The notes beneath the pieces are model-generated. The model was not told the DNA's origin. It saw only the letters and a program-made list of their open reading frames with translations, and did no database searches. From Chloroflexota bacterium (GTDB taxonomy: Bacteria > Chloroflexota > Limnocylindria > P2-11E), in NCBI GenBank assembly GCA_005883625.1, contig VBDU01000048.1, forward strand, positions 1 to 64,000: 64,000 nucleotides of DNA, read 5' to 3'. The number at the start of each line of letters is the position of its first letter. The stretch's first letter is position 1. This document shows, one piece after another, positions 56,257 to 63,129 of the stretch. The translations under genes and the position numbers were made by a program.

Positions 56257-57228
56257 TCACCATCGCAATACGCGGCGGACCGCGTCGGCGATCTCTCGCC
56301 TGCCGACGAGGTACGCGTCCTCGAGGACGGGGCTCGCCGGGACCGGCGTGAAGGGCGCTCCGACGCGGACGATCGGCGCCGCGAGCCGGTCGATCGCTTC
56401 CTCGGCGACCATTGCCGCCACCTCCGCGCCGAACCCGCCGATCGTCGCCGCCTCGTGCGCGACCACGAGCCGTGTCGTGCGGCTGACCGAACGCAGGATG
56501 GTCTCGCGGTCGAGGGGGTTGATCGTGCGAGGGTCGATCACCTCGACGGACACGCCCTCGGCGGCGAGCTCGTCCGCCGCGGCGAGCGCCTCACCGACGA
56601 GTCGCGAGGTCGCGACGACCGTGACGTCACGTCCGTCGCGCCGCGTCACGGCCGCGCCGATCGGCACGAGCGCGCCGTCGGCGACTTCGCCCTTCTCGTA
56701 GTAGAGCGCTTTGTTCTCGACGACGACCACCGGATCGTCCGCGCGGATCGCCGCGCGGAGCAGTCCCGCCGCGTCCGCCGGCGTCGCGGGCATGACGACC
56801 GCGAGGCCGGGCACGTGCGCGAGCCAGGCCTCGAGGCTCTGCGAGTGCTGCGCCCCCGAGCGCACGCCCGCGCCGCCCTGCGTGCGCAGGACGAGGGGCA
56901 CGCGCAGCTGCCCGCCCGACATGTAGCGCGCCTTCGCCGCGTGGTTGACCAGCTGGTCGAGCGCGAGCGTGATGAAGTCGATGAACATGATCTCGACGAC
57001 CGGGCGCCAGCCGGAGAGCGCCGCGCCGACGGCGACGCCCGTCACCGCCGCCTCGCTGATCGGCGTGTCGATCACCCGCCGGTCGCCGAACTCCGCCACG
57101 AGGTCGCGCGTCGCGCCGTAGGGTCCACCCTCCGCGACGTCCTCGCCGATGACGACGACGCCCCCGTCGCGGCGCATCTCGCCGGCGAGCGCCTGGTTCA
57201 GCGCGCGGATGTACGAAAGCTCAGCCGT
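56257..57228 (-). CDS. 2-oxoacid dehydrogenase E1 beta subunit (pyruvate/acetoin type)
   Basis: Thiamine-diphosphate enzyme, beta half. GVVVIGEDVAEGGPYGATRDL, RVIDTPISEAAVTGVAVGAALSG, VEIMFIDFITLALDQLVNHAAK and the C-terminal VAHEAATIGGFGAEVAA are all family blocks. Families start about 17 residues before the first ATG (57177). That stretch is present and in frame (AELSYIRALNQALAGEMRRD) but opens with ACG at 57228, overlapping the alpha-subunit stop. One C-to-T change would make it ATG and would be silent in the alpha gene. 323 aa with the ACG start, the normal length. Pairs with the alpha subunit immediately upstream. Confidence 0.88.
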   Translation of the reverse strand, partial: TAELSYIRALNQALAGEMRRDGGVVVIGEDVAEGGPYGATRDLVAEFGDRRVIDTPISEAAVTGVAVGAALSGWRPVVEIMFIDFITLALDQLVNHAAKARYMSGGQLRVPLVLRTQGGAGVRSGAQHSQSLEAWLAHVPGLAVVMPATPADAAGLLRAAIRADDPVVVVENKALYYEKGEVADGALVPIGAAVTRRDGRDVTVVATSRLVGEALAAADELAAEGVSVEVIDPRTINPLDRETILRSVSRTTRLVVAHEAATIGGFGAEVAAMVAEEAIDRLAAPIVRVGAPFTPVPASPVLEDAYLVGRREIADAVRRVLRW

Positions 57229-58141
57229 TCACGTTCCGCAGGGGGTCACGCACGTCCGTCGTCAGCTCGCGCGGATCCGGGAAGGGGCTCTGCCGCGCGA
57301 AGACGGTCGCGCGCTCGACCATCGCTCGCGCCTCACGTTCCGCCGCGACCGCCTCGTCCGCGCTCACGCGGGGAGCGAAGCGGAGGAGCGGGTCCTTCTC
57401 GCGCCACTCCGCGAGCTCGGTCGCCTCGCGGTACTTCGCGGGATCACCTTCGTAGTGGCCGCGGAGCCGGTACGTGAGGCACTCGAGCAGTGCGGGGCCG
57501 TTCCCGGCGCGGCACACCGCGACGAGCTCGCGCGCGCCGTCGAGCACCGCGAGGACGTCGTTGCCGTCGACCACGCGCGCCGCGATCCGGTACGGCGCCG
57601 CCAACCCAACGACGTGTGCGACCTTCGTGTGCGCCGACCGTGGGGTGAACTCGGCGTAGCCGTTGTTCTCGCACACGAGGAGCACCGGCAGCGACCAGAG
57701 CGAGGCGAGGTTCAGCGATTCGTGGAAGTGGCCGGTCTGCGCGGCGCCGTCACCGAAGAACACGACCGCGACGTCACCGCGTCCGGCGTCGCGCGCGACG
57801 AGCGCGGAGCCGAGCGCGAGCGGGATCGTGCCACCGACCACGCCGCTCGCGCCGAGCAGCCCGTGCTCGCGGTCGACGAGATGCATCGAGCCGCCCTTGC
57901 CGCCGCAGAGCCCGTCGCGGCGGCCCATCACCTCGGCGAGCACGCGTCCGGGATCGGAGCCACGCGCGAGGAAGTGGCCGTGCGCGCGGTGGCTCGAGTA
58001 GACGACATCGCTCGCGCGAAGGGCGTCCATCACTCCGACCGCGACCGCCTCCTGGCCGATCGAAAGATGGACGAGCCCCGAGACCTCGCCCGTGCCGACG
58101 AGCTCGGAGACGCGCTCCTCGAAGGCGCGGAGCAGCCACAT
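57221..58141 (-). CDS. 2-oxoacid dehydrogenase E1 alpha subunit
   Basis: Binds thiamine diphosphate: VVFFGDGAAQTGHFHESLNLASLWSLPVLLVCENNGYAEFTP contains the GDG...NN cofactor motif. Also present are GLVHLSIGQEAVAVGVMDAL, YSSHRAHGHFLARG, GKGGSMHLVD and LTYRLRGHYEGDPAKYR. 306 aa from the ATG at 58141 (MWLLRAFEERVSELVG), near full length. No E2 or E3 gene is in the window, so the pair may work with enzymes encoded elsewhere, as acetoin or branched-chain 2-oxoacid dehydrogenases do. The stop overlaps the beta-subunit start region. Confidence 0.9.
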   Translation of the reverse strand: MWLLRAFEERVSELVGTGEVSGLVHLSIGQEAVAVGVMDALRASDVVYSSHRAHGHFLARGSDPGRVLAEVMGRRDGLCGGKGGSMHLVDREHGLLGASGVVGGTIPLALGSALVARDAGRGDVAVVFFGDGAAQTGHFHESLNLASLWSLPVLLVCENNGYAEFTPRSAHTKVAHVVGLAAPYRIAARVVDGNDVLAVLDGARELVAVCRAGNGPALLECLTYRLRGHYEGDPAKYREATELAEWREKDPLLRFAPRVSADEAVAAEREARAMVERATVFARQSPFPDPRELTTDVRDPLRNVNG

Positions 58142-58157
58142 GCGCCCGAGGAGCGTG

Positions 58158-58745
58158 CTACCGATCGGTCGGGGGCCGGGGGGCAGCGCCCCCCGACGGC
58201 TTCCACTCGGGCGCGTTCTCGAGCTGCTCGACATCGTCGTAGCCGAGGAACTTGAAGGCCCGGTTCTGCGCGGAGATGAAGCGCGCCGGCGCCGTCGCCG
58301 AGGCGTTGAAATGCTGGTGCACCGTGTTCGGCGGGATCCAGACGAGGTCGCCCGCCTCCCACTCCCACTTCGACGGCTTCTCGGCGACCTTCCACTCGTA
58401 CGTCGTCCCGAGCGCGACGTCGACGTCCCAGTGCAGGTCGTAGCCCTGACCCTCGAGGACATAGAGCGCCTCGTCGGCCATGTGCCGGTGCTTGCCGGAG
58501 CGGCTCCCGGGCGCGAGCTCCTGCATGTACGCGTCGATCGAGTTCACGCGGACATTCATGTCCCCGTTCACCATGTGCTTGAGGCTTCCCTGCGGCGAGT
58601 CCTCCCAGGGCATGTCCTCCGGCGTCACGACCTTCTTCCGCTTGCGCTCGCGCTCGCGGTCGCCCAGGCGCGGCCGCGCGAGCTTCGCGTAGTGGTCGGC
58701 GCGCGCGCTGCCGCGCCGCCAGGCCTTCGCCTCCTCGAACGTCAC
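58158..58745 (-). CDS. Cupin-domain protein
   Basis: 195 residues with one cupin barrel. Motif 1 is GSRSGKHRHMADEALYVLEGQGYD (His-x-His ... Glu) and motif 2 is GDLVWIPPNTVHQHFNASA (His). Metal binding is therefore likely; an oxygenase or isomerase role cannot be chosen. The C-terminal tail SGGAAPRPPTDR is encoded by a dispersed hairpin repeat, not by cupin sequence. The neighbour encoded just upstream is a second, related cupin. Confidence 0.82.
   Translation of the reverse strand: MTFEEAKAWRRGSARADHYAKLARPRLGDRERERKRKKVVTPEDMPWEDSPQGSLKHMVNGDMNVRVNSIDAYMQELAPGSRSGKHRHMADEALYVLEGQGYDLHWDVDVALGTTYEWKVAEKPSKWEWEAGDLVWIPPNTVHQHFNASATAPARFISAQNRAFKFLGYDDVEQLENAPEWKPSGGAAPRPPTDR
58170..58197. repeat. 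Dispersed GC hairpin repeat, copy 2 (translated)
   Basis: CGGGGGCC followed by GGGGGGCAGCGCCCCCC and GAC. The 7-bp inner stem has the loop AGC. It lies within the last codons of the cupin gene and encodes its SGGAAPRPP tail. Confidence 0.75.
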
Positions 58746-58749
58746 TTCG

Positions 58750-59247
58750 CTAGTCCGCCGGCTCGTAGCCGGTCGCGCGCTTCGAGGCCCGGCTGAGGTA
58801 ACCCTGCTGGATGAGGCCGAGGAACATCCAGAGCGGCTTCGCCTTGATGACGAGGACGCGGCTCGGCCGTTCGGGGTCGTCGTTGAAGTGCTGATGCACG
58901 GAATCGTTGTGGACCATCACGACGTCGCCAGCCCGCCAGTCGTACCGCTCGCCGTCGTGCACCTCGTGCCCGTGACCTTCGAGGACGTAGAAGAGCGCCT
59001 CGTTCTGATGCCCGTGGTTGTGCGAGATCCCGCCCGGCGCCTCGGACTCGATGTGGATCTCGAGCGTCTGCGTTCGGAAGGGCTCCATGGACGGACGGAG
59101 CACGTCCTTGTTCCAGTGTCCGGGCCCGCCCTCCCACGGGAGGTCCTTCGCCTTGATGACGCGCGGCAGGGCGAGCCGCCGACGGCGCTCCTCGTCGAGG
59201 TCGTACGCGTCGCTCGACATGCCGCGCAGGAACGTGCGTTCGGACAC
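58750..59247 (-). CDS. Cupin-domain protein
   Basis: 165 residues, related to the next cupin. Motif 1: GGISHNHGHQNEALFYVLEGHGHEVHDG; motif 2: GDVVMVHNDSVHQHFNDDP. Both share the PWEGGPGHW/PWEDSPQGS lead-in (KAKDLPWEGG versus TPEDMPWEDS), so the two arose by duplication. Possibly two subunits or successive steps of one pathway. GTG start three bases after the upstream stop. Gene order in this run: deacetylase, isochorismatase-like, cupin, cupin, E1 alpha, E1 beta, binding protein. Confidence 0.82.
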   Translation of the reverse strand: MSERTFLRGMSSDAYDLDEERRRRLALPRVIKAKDLPWEGGPGHWNKDVLRPSMEPFRTQTLEIHIESEAPGGISHNHGHQNEALFYVLEGHGHEVHDGERYDWRAGDVVMVHNDSVHQHFNDDPERPSRVLVIKAKPLWMFLGLIQQGYLSRASKRATGYEPAD

Positions 59248-59249
59248 GA

Positions 59250-59849
59250 CTAGGCCGGGGGCCGGGGGGCAGAGCCCCCCGACGAGGGGGCAGAGCCCCC
59301 CGACGAGCCGAAGCTGATGAGGTCCGAGCGCGAGAGAGTCACCGCCTTCGGCTGGAGCGGGACGTTCTGCTGGTTCGGAAAGCCGGGCTGACCGAGCACT
59401 TGGTAGCGGGCGAGGTACGTGGCGAAAGGATCGCGCGAGCTGATGCCGTCCTCGGCCACGACCACGGTCAGACCCCGCGCGTTCGCGGCGAAGGCGGTGT
59501 AGAGGACCGCGCCGTTCGCTGCGGTGCCCACGACGATCGCGTGGGTCATCCCCTGCACGTGCCTGTCGAGGTCGGTGTTGAAGAATTTGTCCGCGCTCGA
59601 GCGGACGACGGGGTCGTCGGGCCTGGGCTCGAGCTCCGGGTAGATCTTCTGCTCCGCGGCCCGGCCCAGCGCGAAGACGACCTTCGCGCCGGCCGCGCGG
59701 GCCTTGTCGATGAGCCGCTTCACGGCGGGGACGCTCTCGAGCGTCGGCTGCTGCTTCGCGGTCGTGTCGCTGATGTCGAGGACGAGGAGCGCCGTCGTCT
59801 TCGGGTCGAGGGTGACGGGGACGGGCGGCGGAAGATCAGGCGCCTGCAC
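59250..59849 (-). CDS. Isochorismatase-family protein lacking the catalytic cysteine
   Basis: 199 residues. TTALLVLDISDTTAKQQP supplies the family Asp and SSADKFFNTDLDRH the Lys region. The nucleophile segment, normally GVATNVCV, reads VVGTAANGAVLYTAFAANARG with no Cys at or near the position. It should therefore be inactive as a cysteine hydrolase, or work differently. The C-terminus SSGGSAPSSGGSAPRPPA comes from two tandem copies of the dispersed hairpin repeat. GTG start overlapping the upstream deacetylase gene by 14 bases. Confidence 0.78.
   Translation of the reverse strand: MQAPDLPPPVPVTLDPKTTALLVLDISDTTAKQQPTLESVPAVKRLIDKARAAGAKVVFALGRAAEQKIYPELEPRPDDPVVRSSADKFFNTDLDRHVQGMTHAIVVGTAANGAVLYTAFAANARGLTVVVAEDGISSRDPFATYLARYQVLGQPGFPNQQNVPLQPKAVTLSRSDLISFGSSGGSAPSSGGSAPRPPA
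59255..59304. repeat. Dispersed GC hairpin repeat, copies 3 and 4 in tandem (translated)
   Basis: GGGGGGCAGAGCCCCCC at 59264-59280 with the GGGGGCC lead, then a shorter second copy with GGGGGCAGAGCCCCCC and GAC. Both are read as the C-terminal tail of the isochorismatase-like protein. Tandem duplication at this site shows that the element has been active or expands locally. Confidence 0.75.
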
Positions 59850-60786
59850 GGGCGAGCTCCTTCTCCTTCGGCCGCGCCTTTCCGGTCCCGTAGAAGGACG
59901 GCCACTCCTCGACGTAGGCGTCGCGGTAGTTCGTCAGATAGTGGTCCGCGGCCTGGTCGCCGCGCGCGAACCAGACCTTCGGCTTGCTCGTGGCGTAGGC
60001 GAAGAATTCGCGCAGCACCTTCGCGCGGAAGGGACGGCCGATGATGAACGGGTGCAGGCCCATCGTCATGAGACCGGGCCGGCCCTTCCCGCCTTCCTCG
60101 TACAGCTGGTCGAACTGGTCCTTCCACCACTGGAGGACGTCGCGCGGGTTCTTCCGCGCCGACGACGCCATCTGATGGTCGGTCATCCAGATGCCGTAGC
60201 CGAACATCACGAGGTCGCCCTTCTCGGTCCGGAGCGTGTACGGCAGGTCCTCGTTGATCGTCCCCATGTAGTAGCGGTAGCCGAGCTCGGCGATGAGCGG
60301 CAGCGTGTAATGGTTCGGCCGCTCGCCCGATGAGATGTAGCCCACGGGCCGCACGCCGACCTTCGACTCGAACGCCTTCACCGTCCGCTCGAGCTCCGCC
60401 CGCTGCACGTCGTCGGTCTGGCGCGTCACGTACTCGTGCCGCCAGTTCTCGGAGGCGAGCTCGTGCCCGGCCGCGAGGATCTCCTTCGCGAGGCCCGGGA
60501 ACGCCTCGACGCCGGCGCCGTTCAGGAACCACGACGTCTTCACGCCGAACTCGTCGAGGACGTCGAGCACGCGGTACGCGCCGCAGCGCTCGCCATAAAG
60601 GCGATCGGTGATGAGCGCGATGTCGGTGTTGAAGAGCGATCCGGACGGGAAGTCGTGGCGGAACGACGCCTGCGCCGATCCCGGCTTGCCCAGCTCGTTC
60701 TCGGGCCAGGTCTCGAGCACGATGGTCGGCAGGATCGCGACGCGGGCATCGTTCGGCCAGGCGATCGGTCGGCGCGGTGTTCTCAT
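59836..60786 (-). CDS. Polysaccharide deacetylase-family (NodB-like) hydrolase
   Basis: 316 residues. YRVLDVLDEFGVKTSWFLNGAGVEAFPGLAKEILAAGHELASENWRHEY has the NodB fold with His/Trp-Arg-His-Glu metal-region residues. GYISSGERPNHYTLPLIAELGYRYYMG and the late MTMGLHPFIIGRPFRA match the puuE/allantoinase-like subgroup that acts on small cyclic amides and other non-sugars. The start is decided by GGAGG five bases before the ATG at 60786 rather than the GTG at 60798. No signal peptide, so a cytosolic metabolic amidase is more likely than a wall enzyme. Confidence 0.82.
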   Translation of the reverse strand: MRTPRRPIAWPNDARVAILPTIVLETWPENELGKPGSAQASFRHDFPSGSLFNTDIALITDRLYGERCGAYRVLDVLDEFGVKTSWFLNGAGVEAFPGLAKEILAAGHELASENWRHEYVTRQTDDVQRAELERTVKAFESKVGVRPVGYISSGERPNHYTLPLIAELGYRYYMGTINEDLPYTLRTEKGDLVMFGYGIWMTDHQMASSARKNPRDVLQWWKDQFDQLYEEGGKGRPGLMTMGLHPFIIGRPFRAKVLREFFAYATSKPKVWFARGDQAADHYLTNYRDAYVEEWPSFYGTGKARPKEKELARAGA

Positions 60787-60801
60787 CTCAGCCTCCACTC
60801 T

Positions 60802-60829
60802 CGGGGGCCGGGGGGCAGCGCCCCCCGAC
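60802..60829. repeat. Dispersed GC hairpin repeat, copy 5 (intergenic)
   Basis: Same 28-base sequence as the copy at 58170: CGGGGGCC, then GGGGGGCAGCGCCCCCC, then GAC. It abuts the TAG stop of the ABC ATPase gene and lies 15 bases before the deacetylase ATG. Confidence 0.75.
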
Positions 60830-61941
60830 TATTCATCGGCGAAAGAACGTGCGAGGGGCCGCGGGCGGAAGCCGTCGTCGGCGAGGACGACGCACTGGTC
60901 CGGCGGCATCTCGATCCAGACCGTTTGGTCGCGCGCGAGACGCGTGGCGGGGTGGGCGCGGGCGCGGATCATCTCGCCCTGGACCTCGACGAGGCAGTCG
61001 AGATGGTCGCCGAGGAACGCGACGACGCGCAGCGTGCCTTCGAACTCATTCGGCGCGGCCGTCGGGCGCTCGCGCACGACGACGTTCTCCGGACGCAGGA
61101 CGAGGTGCGCCTTCGCGCCCGGCGCGAGGTCGCCCGGCGCCTCGCAGACCACGACGCGACCGAGCGCCCGCACGCCGCTTGCGGTCACGTCGGCCGGGAC
61201 GAACGTCCCCATGCCCACGAAGTCGGCGACGAAGCCCGAGGCCGGCCCGCCGTAGATCTCGCGTGGAGTGCCCTCCTGCGCGATGCGGCCTTCCTGCATG
61301 ACCGCGACGCGATGCGAGAGGAAGAGCGCCTCGAGCTGGTCGTGCGTGACGTAGACGGTGGTGATGCGCAGGCGGCGCTGCAGCTCGCGGAGGTCGATGC
61401 GCATCCGCTCGCGAAGCTTCGCGTCGAGGTTCGAGAGCGGCTCGTCGAGCAGGAGCAGCTTCGGGTCGCGTACGAGGGCCCGCGCGAGCGCGAGCCGCTG
61501 CTGCTGGCCGCCCGAGAGCTGCGGCGCGGGACGCTGCTCGAGGCCTTCGAGACCCACGAGGACGAGCGCCTCCTGGACCGCGGCCGCGATCTGCTCCTTG
61601 CTCGGCCGCGGCTTGGCGACCTTGAGCGGGTATGCGACGTTCTCGAAGACGTTCATGTGCGGCCAGATCGCGTAGCTCTGGAAGACCATGCCGATGCCGC
61701 GCGACTGGGGCGGGACGAACGTCCCGTTCCCCGAGACGACGCGGCCGCCGATCGTGATGCGCCCCCGCTCCGCTCGCTCGAGGCCGGCGACGCAGCGAAG
61801 CGTCGTCGTCTTCCCGCATCCCGAGGGACCGAGCAGCGTGTAGAAGCGGCCGTCCTCGACCGTGAACGAGAGGTCCTGCACGGCGCGCAGCTCGCCGCGA
61901 TCGGTGGTGAAGCTCTTGCGGAGGTCCTCGACGCTGAGCAC
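60829..61941 (-). CDS. ABC transporter ATP-binding protein (PotA/FbpC type)
   Basis: 370 residues. Walker A GPSGCGKTT, signature LSGGQQQR, Walker B LLLDEPLSNLD, H-loop YVTHDQLEALF and a C-terminal TOBE region (GAKAHLVLRPENVVV, LDCLVEVQGEMIRARAH). GTG start at 61941 (VLSVEDLRKSFTTDRGEL). The binding protein and permease genes lie on the other strand from 62037 onward, so the transporter is expressed from a divergent promoter region, with tandem operator-like sites between. Confidence 0.9.
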   Translation of the reverse strand: MLSVEDLRKSFTTDRGELRAVQDLSFTVEDGRFYTLLGPSGCGKTTTLRCVAGLERAERGRITIGGRVVSGNGTFVPPQSRGIGMVFQSYAIWPHMNVFENVAYPLKVAKPRPSKEQIAAAVQEALVLVGLEGLEQRPAPQLSGGQQQRLALARALVRDPKLLLLDEPLSNLDAKLRERMRIDLRELQRRLRITTVYVTHDQLEALFLSHRVAVMQEGRIAQEGTPREIYGGPASGFVADFVGMGTFVPADVTASGVRALGRVVVCEAPGDLAPGAKAHLVLRPENVVVRERPTAAPNEFEGTLRVVAFLGDHLDCLVEVQGEMIRARAHPATRLARDQTVWIEMPPDQCVVLADDGFRPRPLARSFADE

Positions 61942-61975
61942 GCCCGCTCCCCCTCTATACTCGCCCGCGATCCCG

Positions 61976-62012
61976 AATGGTCAGTCCAATGAAGACTAAT
62001 GGACTAACCAAT
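61976..62012. promoter_or_regulatory. Two tandem operator-like sites between divergent ABC genes
   Basis: AATGGTCAGTCCAAT (61976-61990) and AATGGACTAACCAAT (61998-62012) share the form AATGG-N5-CCAAT. Their centres are 22 bases apart, two turns of the helix. The TGG...CCA symmetry resembles GntR/FadR-type operators. The block is AT-rich against a GC-rich background and can serve both the ATPase gene (start 61941, -10-like TATAGA at 61959-61954 on the minus strand) and the binding-protein gene (start 62037). Confidence 0.6.
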
Positions 62013-62036
62013 TCCGGTCAGAGACGGGGTGGACAG

Positions 62037-63125
62037 ATGGTAGGTGGACGTTCGCTCCCACGCCCGCTCGCGCTGTGCGCGGCGATCCTCATCACCCTCA
62101 CCGCGTGCGGCGGCGCCGGCAGCAGCTCGGCGACCCCCGCAGCGAGCGCGACGCCGGTCGCGACGAAGCCGCCAACGTTCGACGAGGCCGCCGAGGCCAA
62201 GAAGCTCTACGACGCGGCGGTCGCGGCGAAGGAGACCGAGCTCAACTTCTACGGGACGATCAACGAGGCCGAGGCGAAGCCGCTCATCGACATCTGGAAC
62301 AGGGCGTACCCGACCATCAAGCTCAACTACATCCGCGGCGACGACAACGGCCTGCTGAGCCGCGTCCTCACCGAGGAGCAGTCCGGGAAGCACAACTTCG
62401 ACGTCCTCCTCGGGCAGAACGCGCATCTCCTCGCGGCGCCCGGCCTTTCCCTCTCGTACCTCCCGCCGAACGCGCAGCTCATCGATCCTGACTACAAAGA
62501 CAAGGCGGGCCAGTGGATCGGCCTCTACGCGAACTGGAACGTCATCCAGATCAACACCGACAAGATCAAGAAGGGCGAGATCAAGGCGTATGAGGACCTC
62601 GCGAACGCCAAATACAAGGGCCAGATCCTCGTGGACAACAGCGACTACGAGTGGTACGCGGGCCTCGTCGCGATCCGCGGACAGCAGCAGACCGACGATC
62701 TGCTGCAGAAGATCGTAAACACCGCCGGCGTCACGAACCTCACCGGACACGGGAACATCAACGACAAGGTCGTCGCCGGCGAGTTCCCGATCGCGCTCAA
62801 CAACTATCTCAACCAGGCGGAGCGCAGCAAGCGTGCCGGCGCCCCGACCGAATGGATCGCGGTGGAGCCGGTCGTCGTGCAGCTCGGCAAATACGCGATC
62901 TCGAAGAACTCGCCCCACCCGAACGCGGCGAAGCTGCTTTCGAACTTCCTCATCTCCTTCGACGCGCAGAAGTACCTCACGAGCATGGGCCGTATCACCA
63001 CGCGGATCGATGTTCCGAACGATCCGCCGAACCTGGTCTCCGGGTTGAAGAAGTACGCGGCGGCGCCGATGCAATCAGACCAGCAAAACGTGATCGCGGC
63101 CAAGATGAAGCAATTGTTCAAGTGA
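62037..63125 (+). CDS. ABC transporter substrate-binding lipoprotein (FbpA/AfuA-like)
   Basis: 362 residues from the ATG at 62037. Lipobox leader (LALCAAILITLTACGGAG), then AAKETELNFYGTINEAEAKPLIDIWNRAYPTIKLNYIRGDDNGLLSRVLTEEQSGKHNFDVLL, the classical iron(III)/2-aminoethylphosphonate-class pattern, and YEDLANAKYKGQILVDNSDYEWYAGL. An earlier in-frame ATG (61977) would place the signal peptide about 20 residues too far in and would run through the operator-like sites. It is followed after four bases by the permease gene. Confidence 0.88.
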   Translation: MVGGRSLPRPLALCAAILITLTACGGAGSSSATPAASATPVATKPPTFDEAAEAKKLYDAAVAAKETELNFYGTINEAEAKPLIDIWNRAYPTIKLNYIRGDDNGLLSRVLTEEQSGKHNFDVLLGQNAHLLAAPGLSLSYLPPNAQLIDPDYKDKAGQWIGLYANWNVIQINTDKIKKGEIKAYEDLANAKYKGQILVDNSDYEWYAGLVAIRGQQQTDDLLQKIVNTAGVTNLTGHGNINDKVVAGEFPIALNNYLNQAERSKRAGAPTEWIAVEPVVVQLGKYAISKNSPHPNAAKLLSNFLISFDAQKYLTSMGRITTRIDVPNDPPNLVSGLKKYAAAPMQSDQQNVIAAKMKQLFK

Positions 63126-63129
63126 CCTC

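Noticed and set aside
55290..56351. 353-codon plus-strand frame opposite the binding protein at 55164
   Set aside because: Antisense composition, no motif. The minus strand gives a Tat/lipobox leader and full NMT1 fold.
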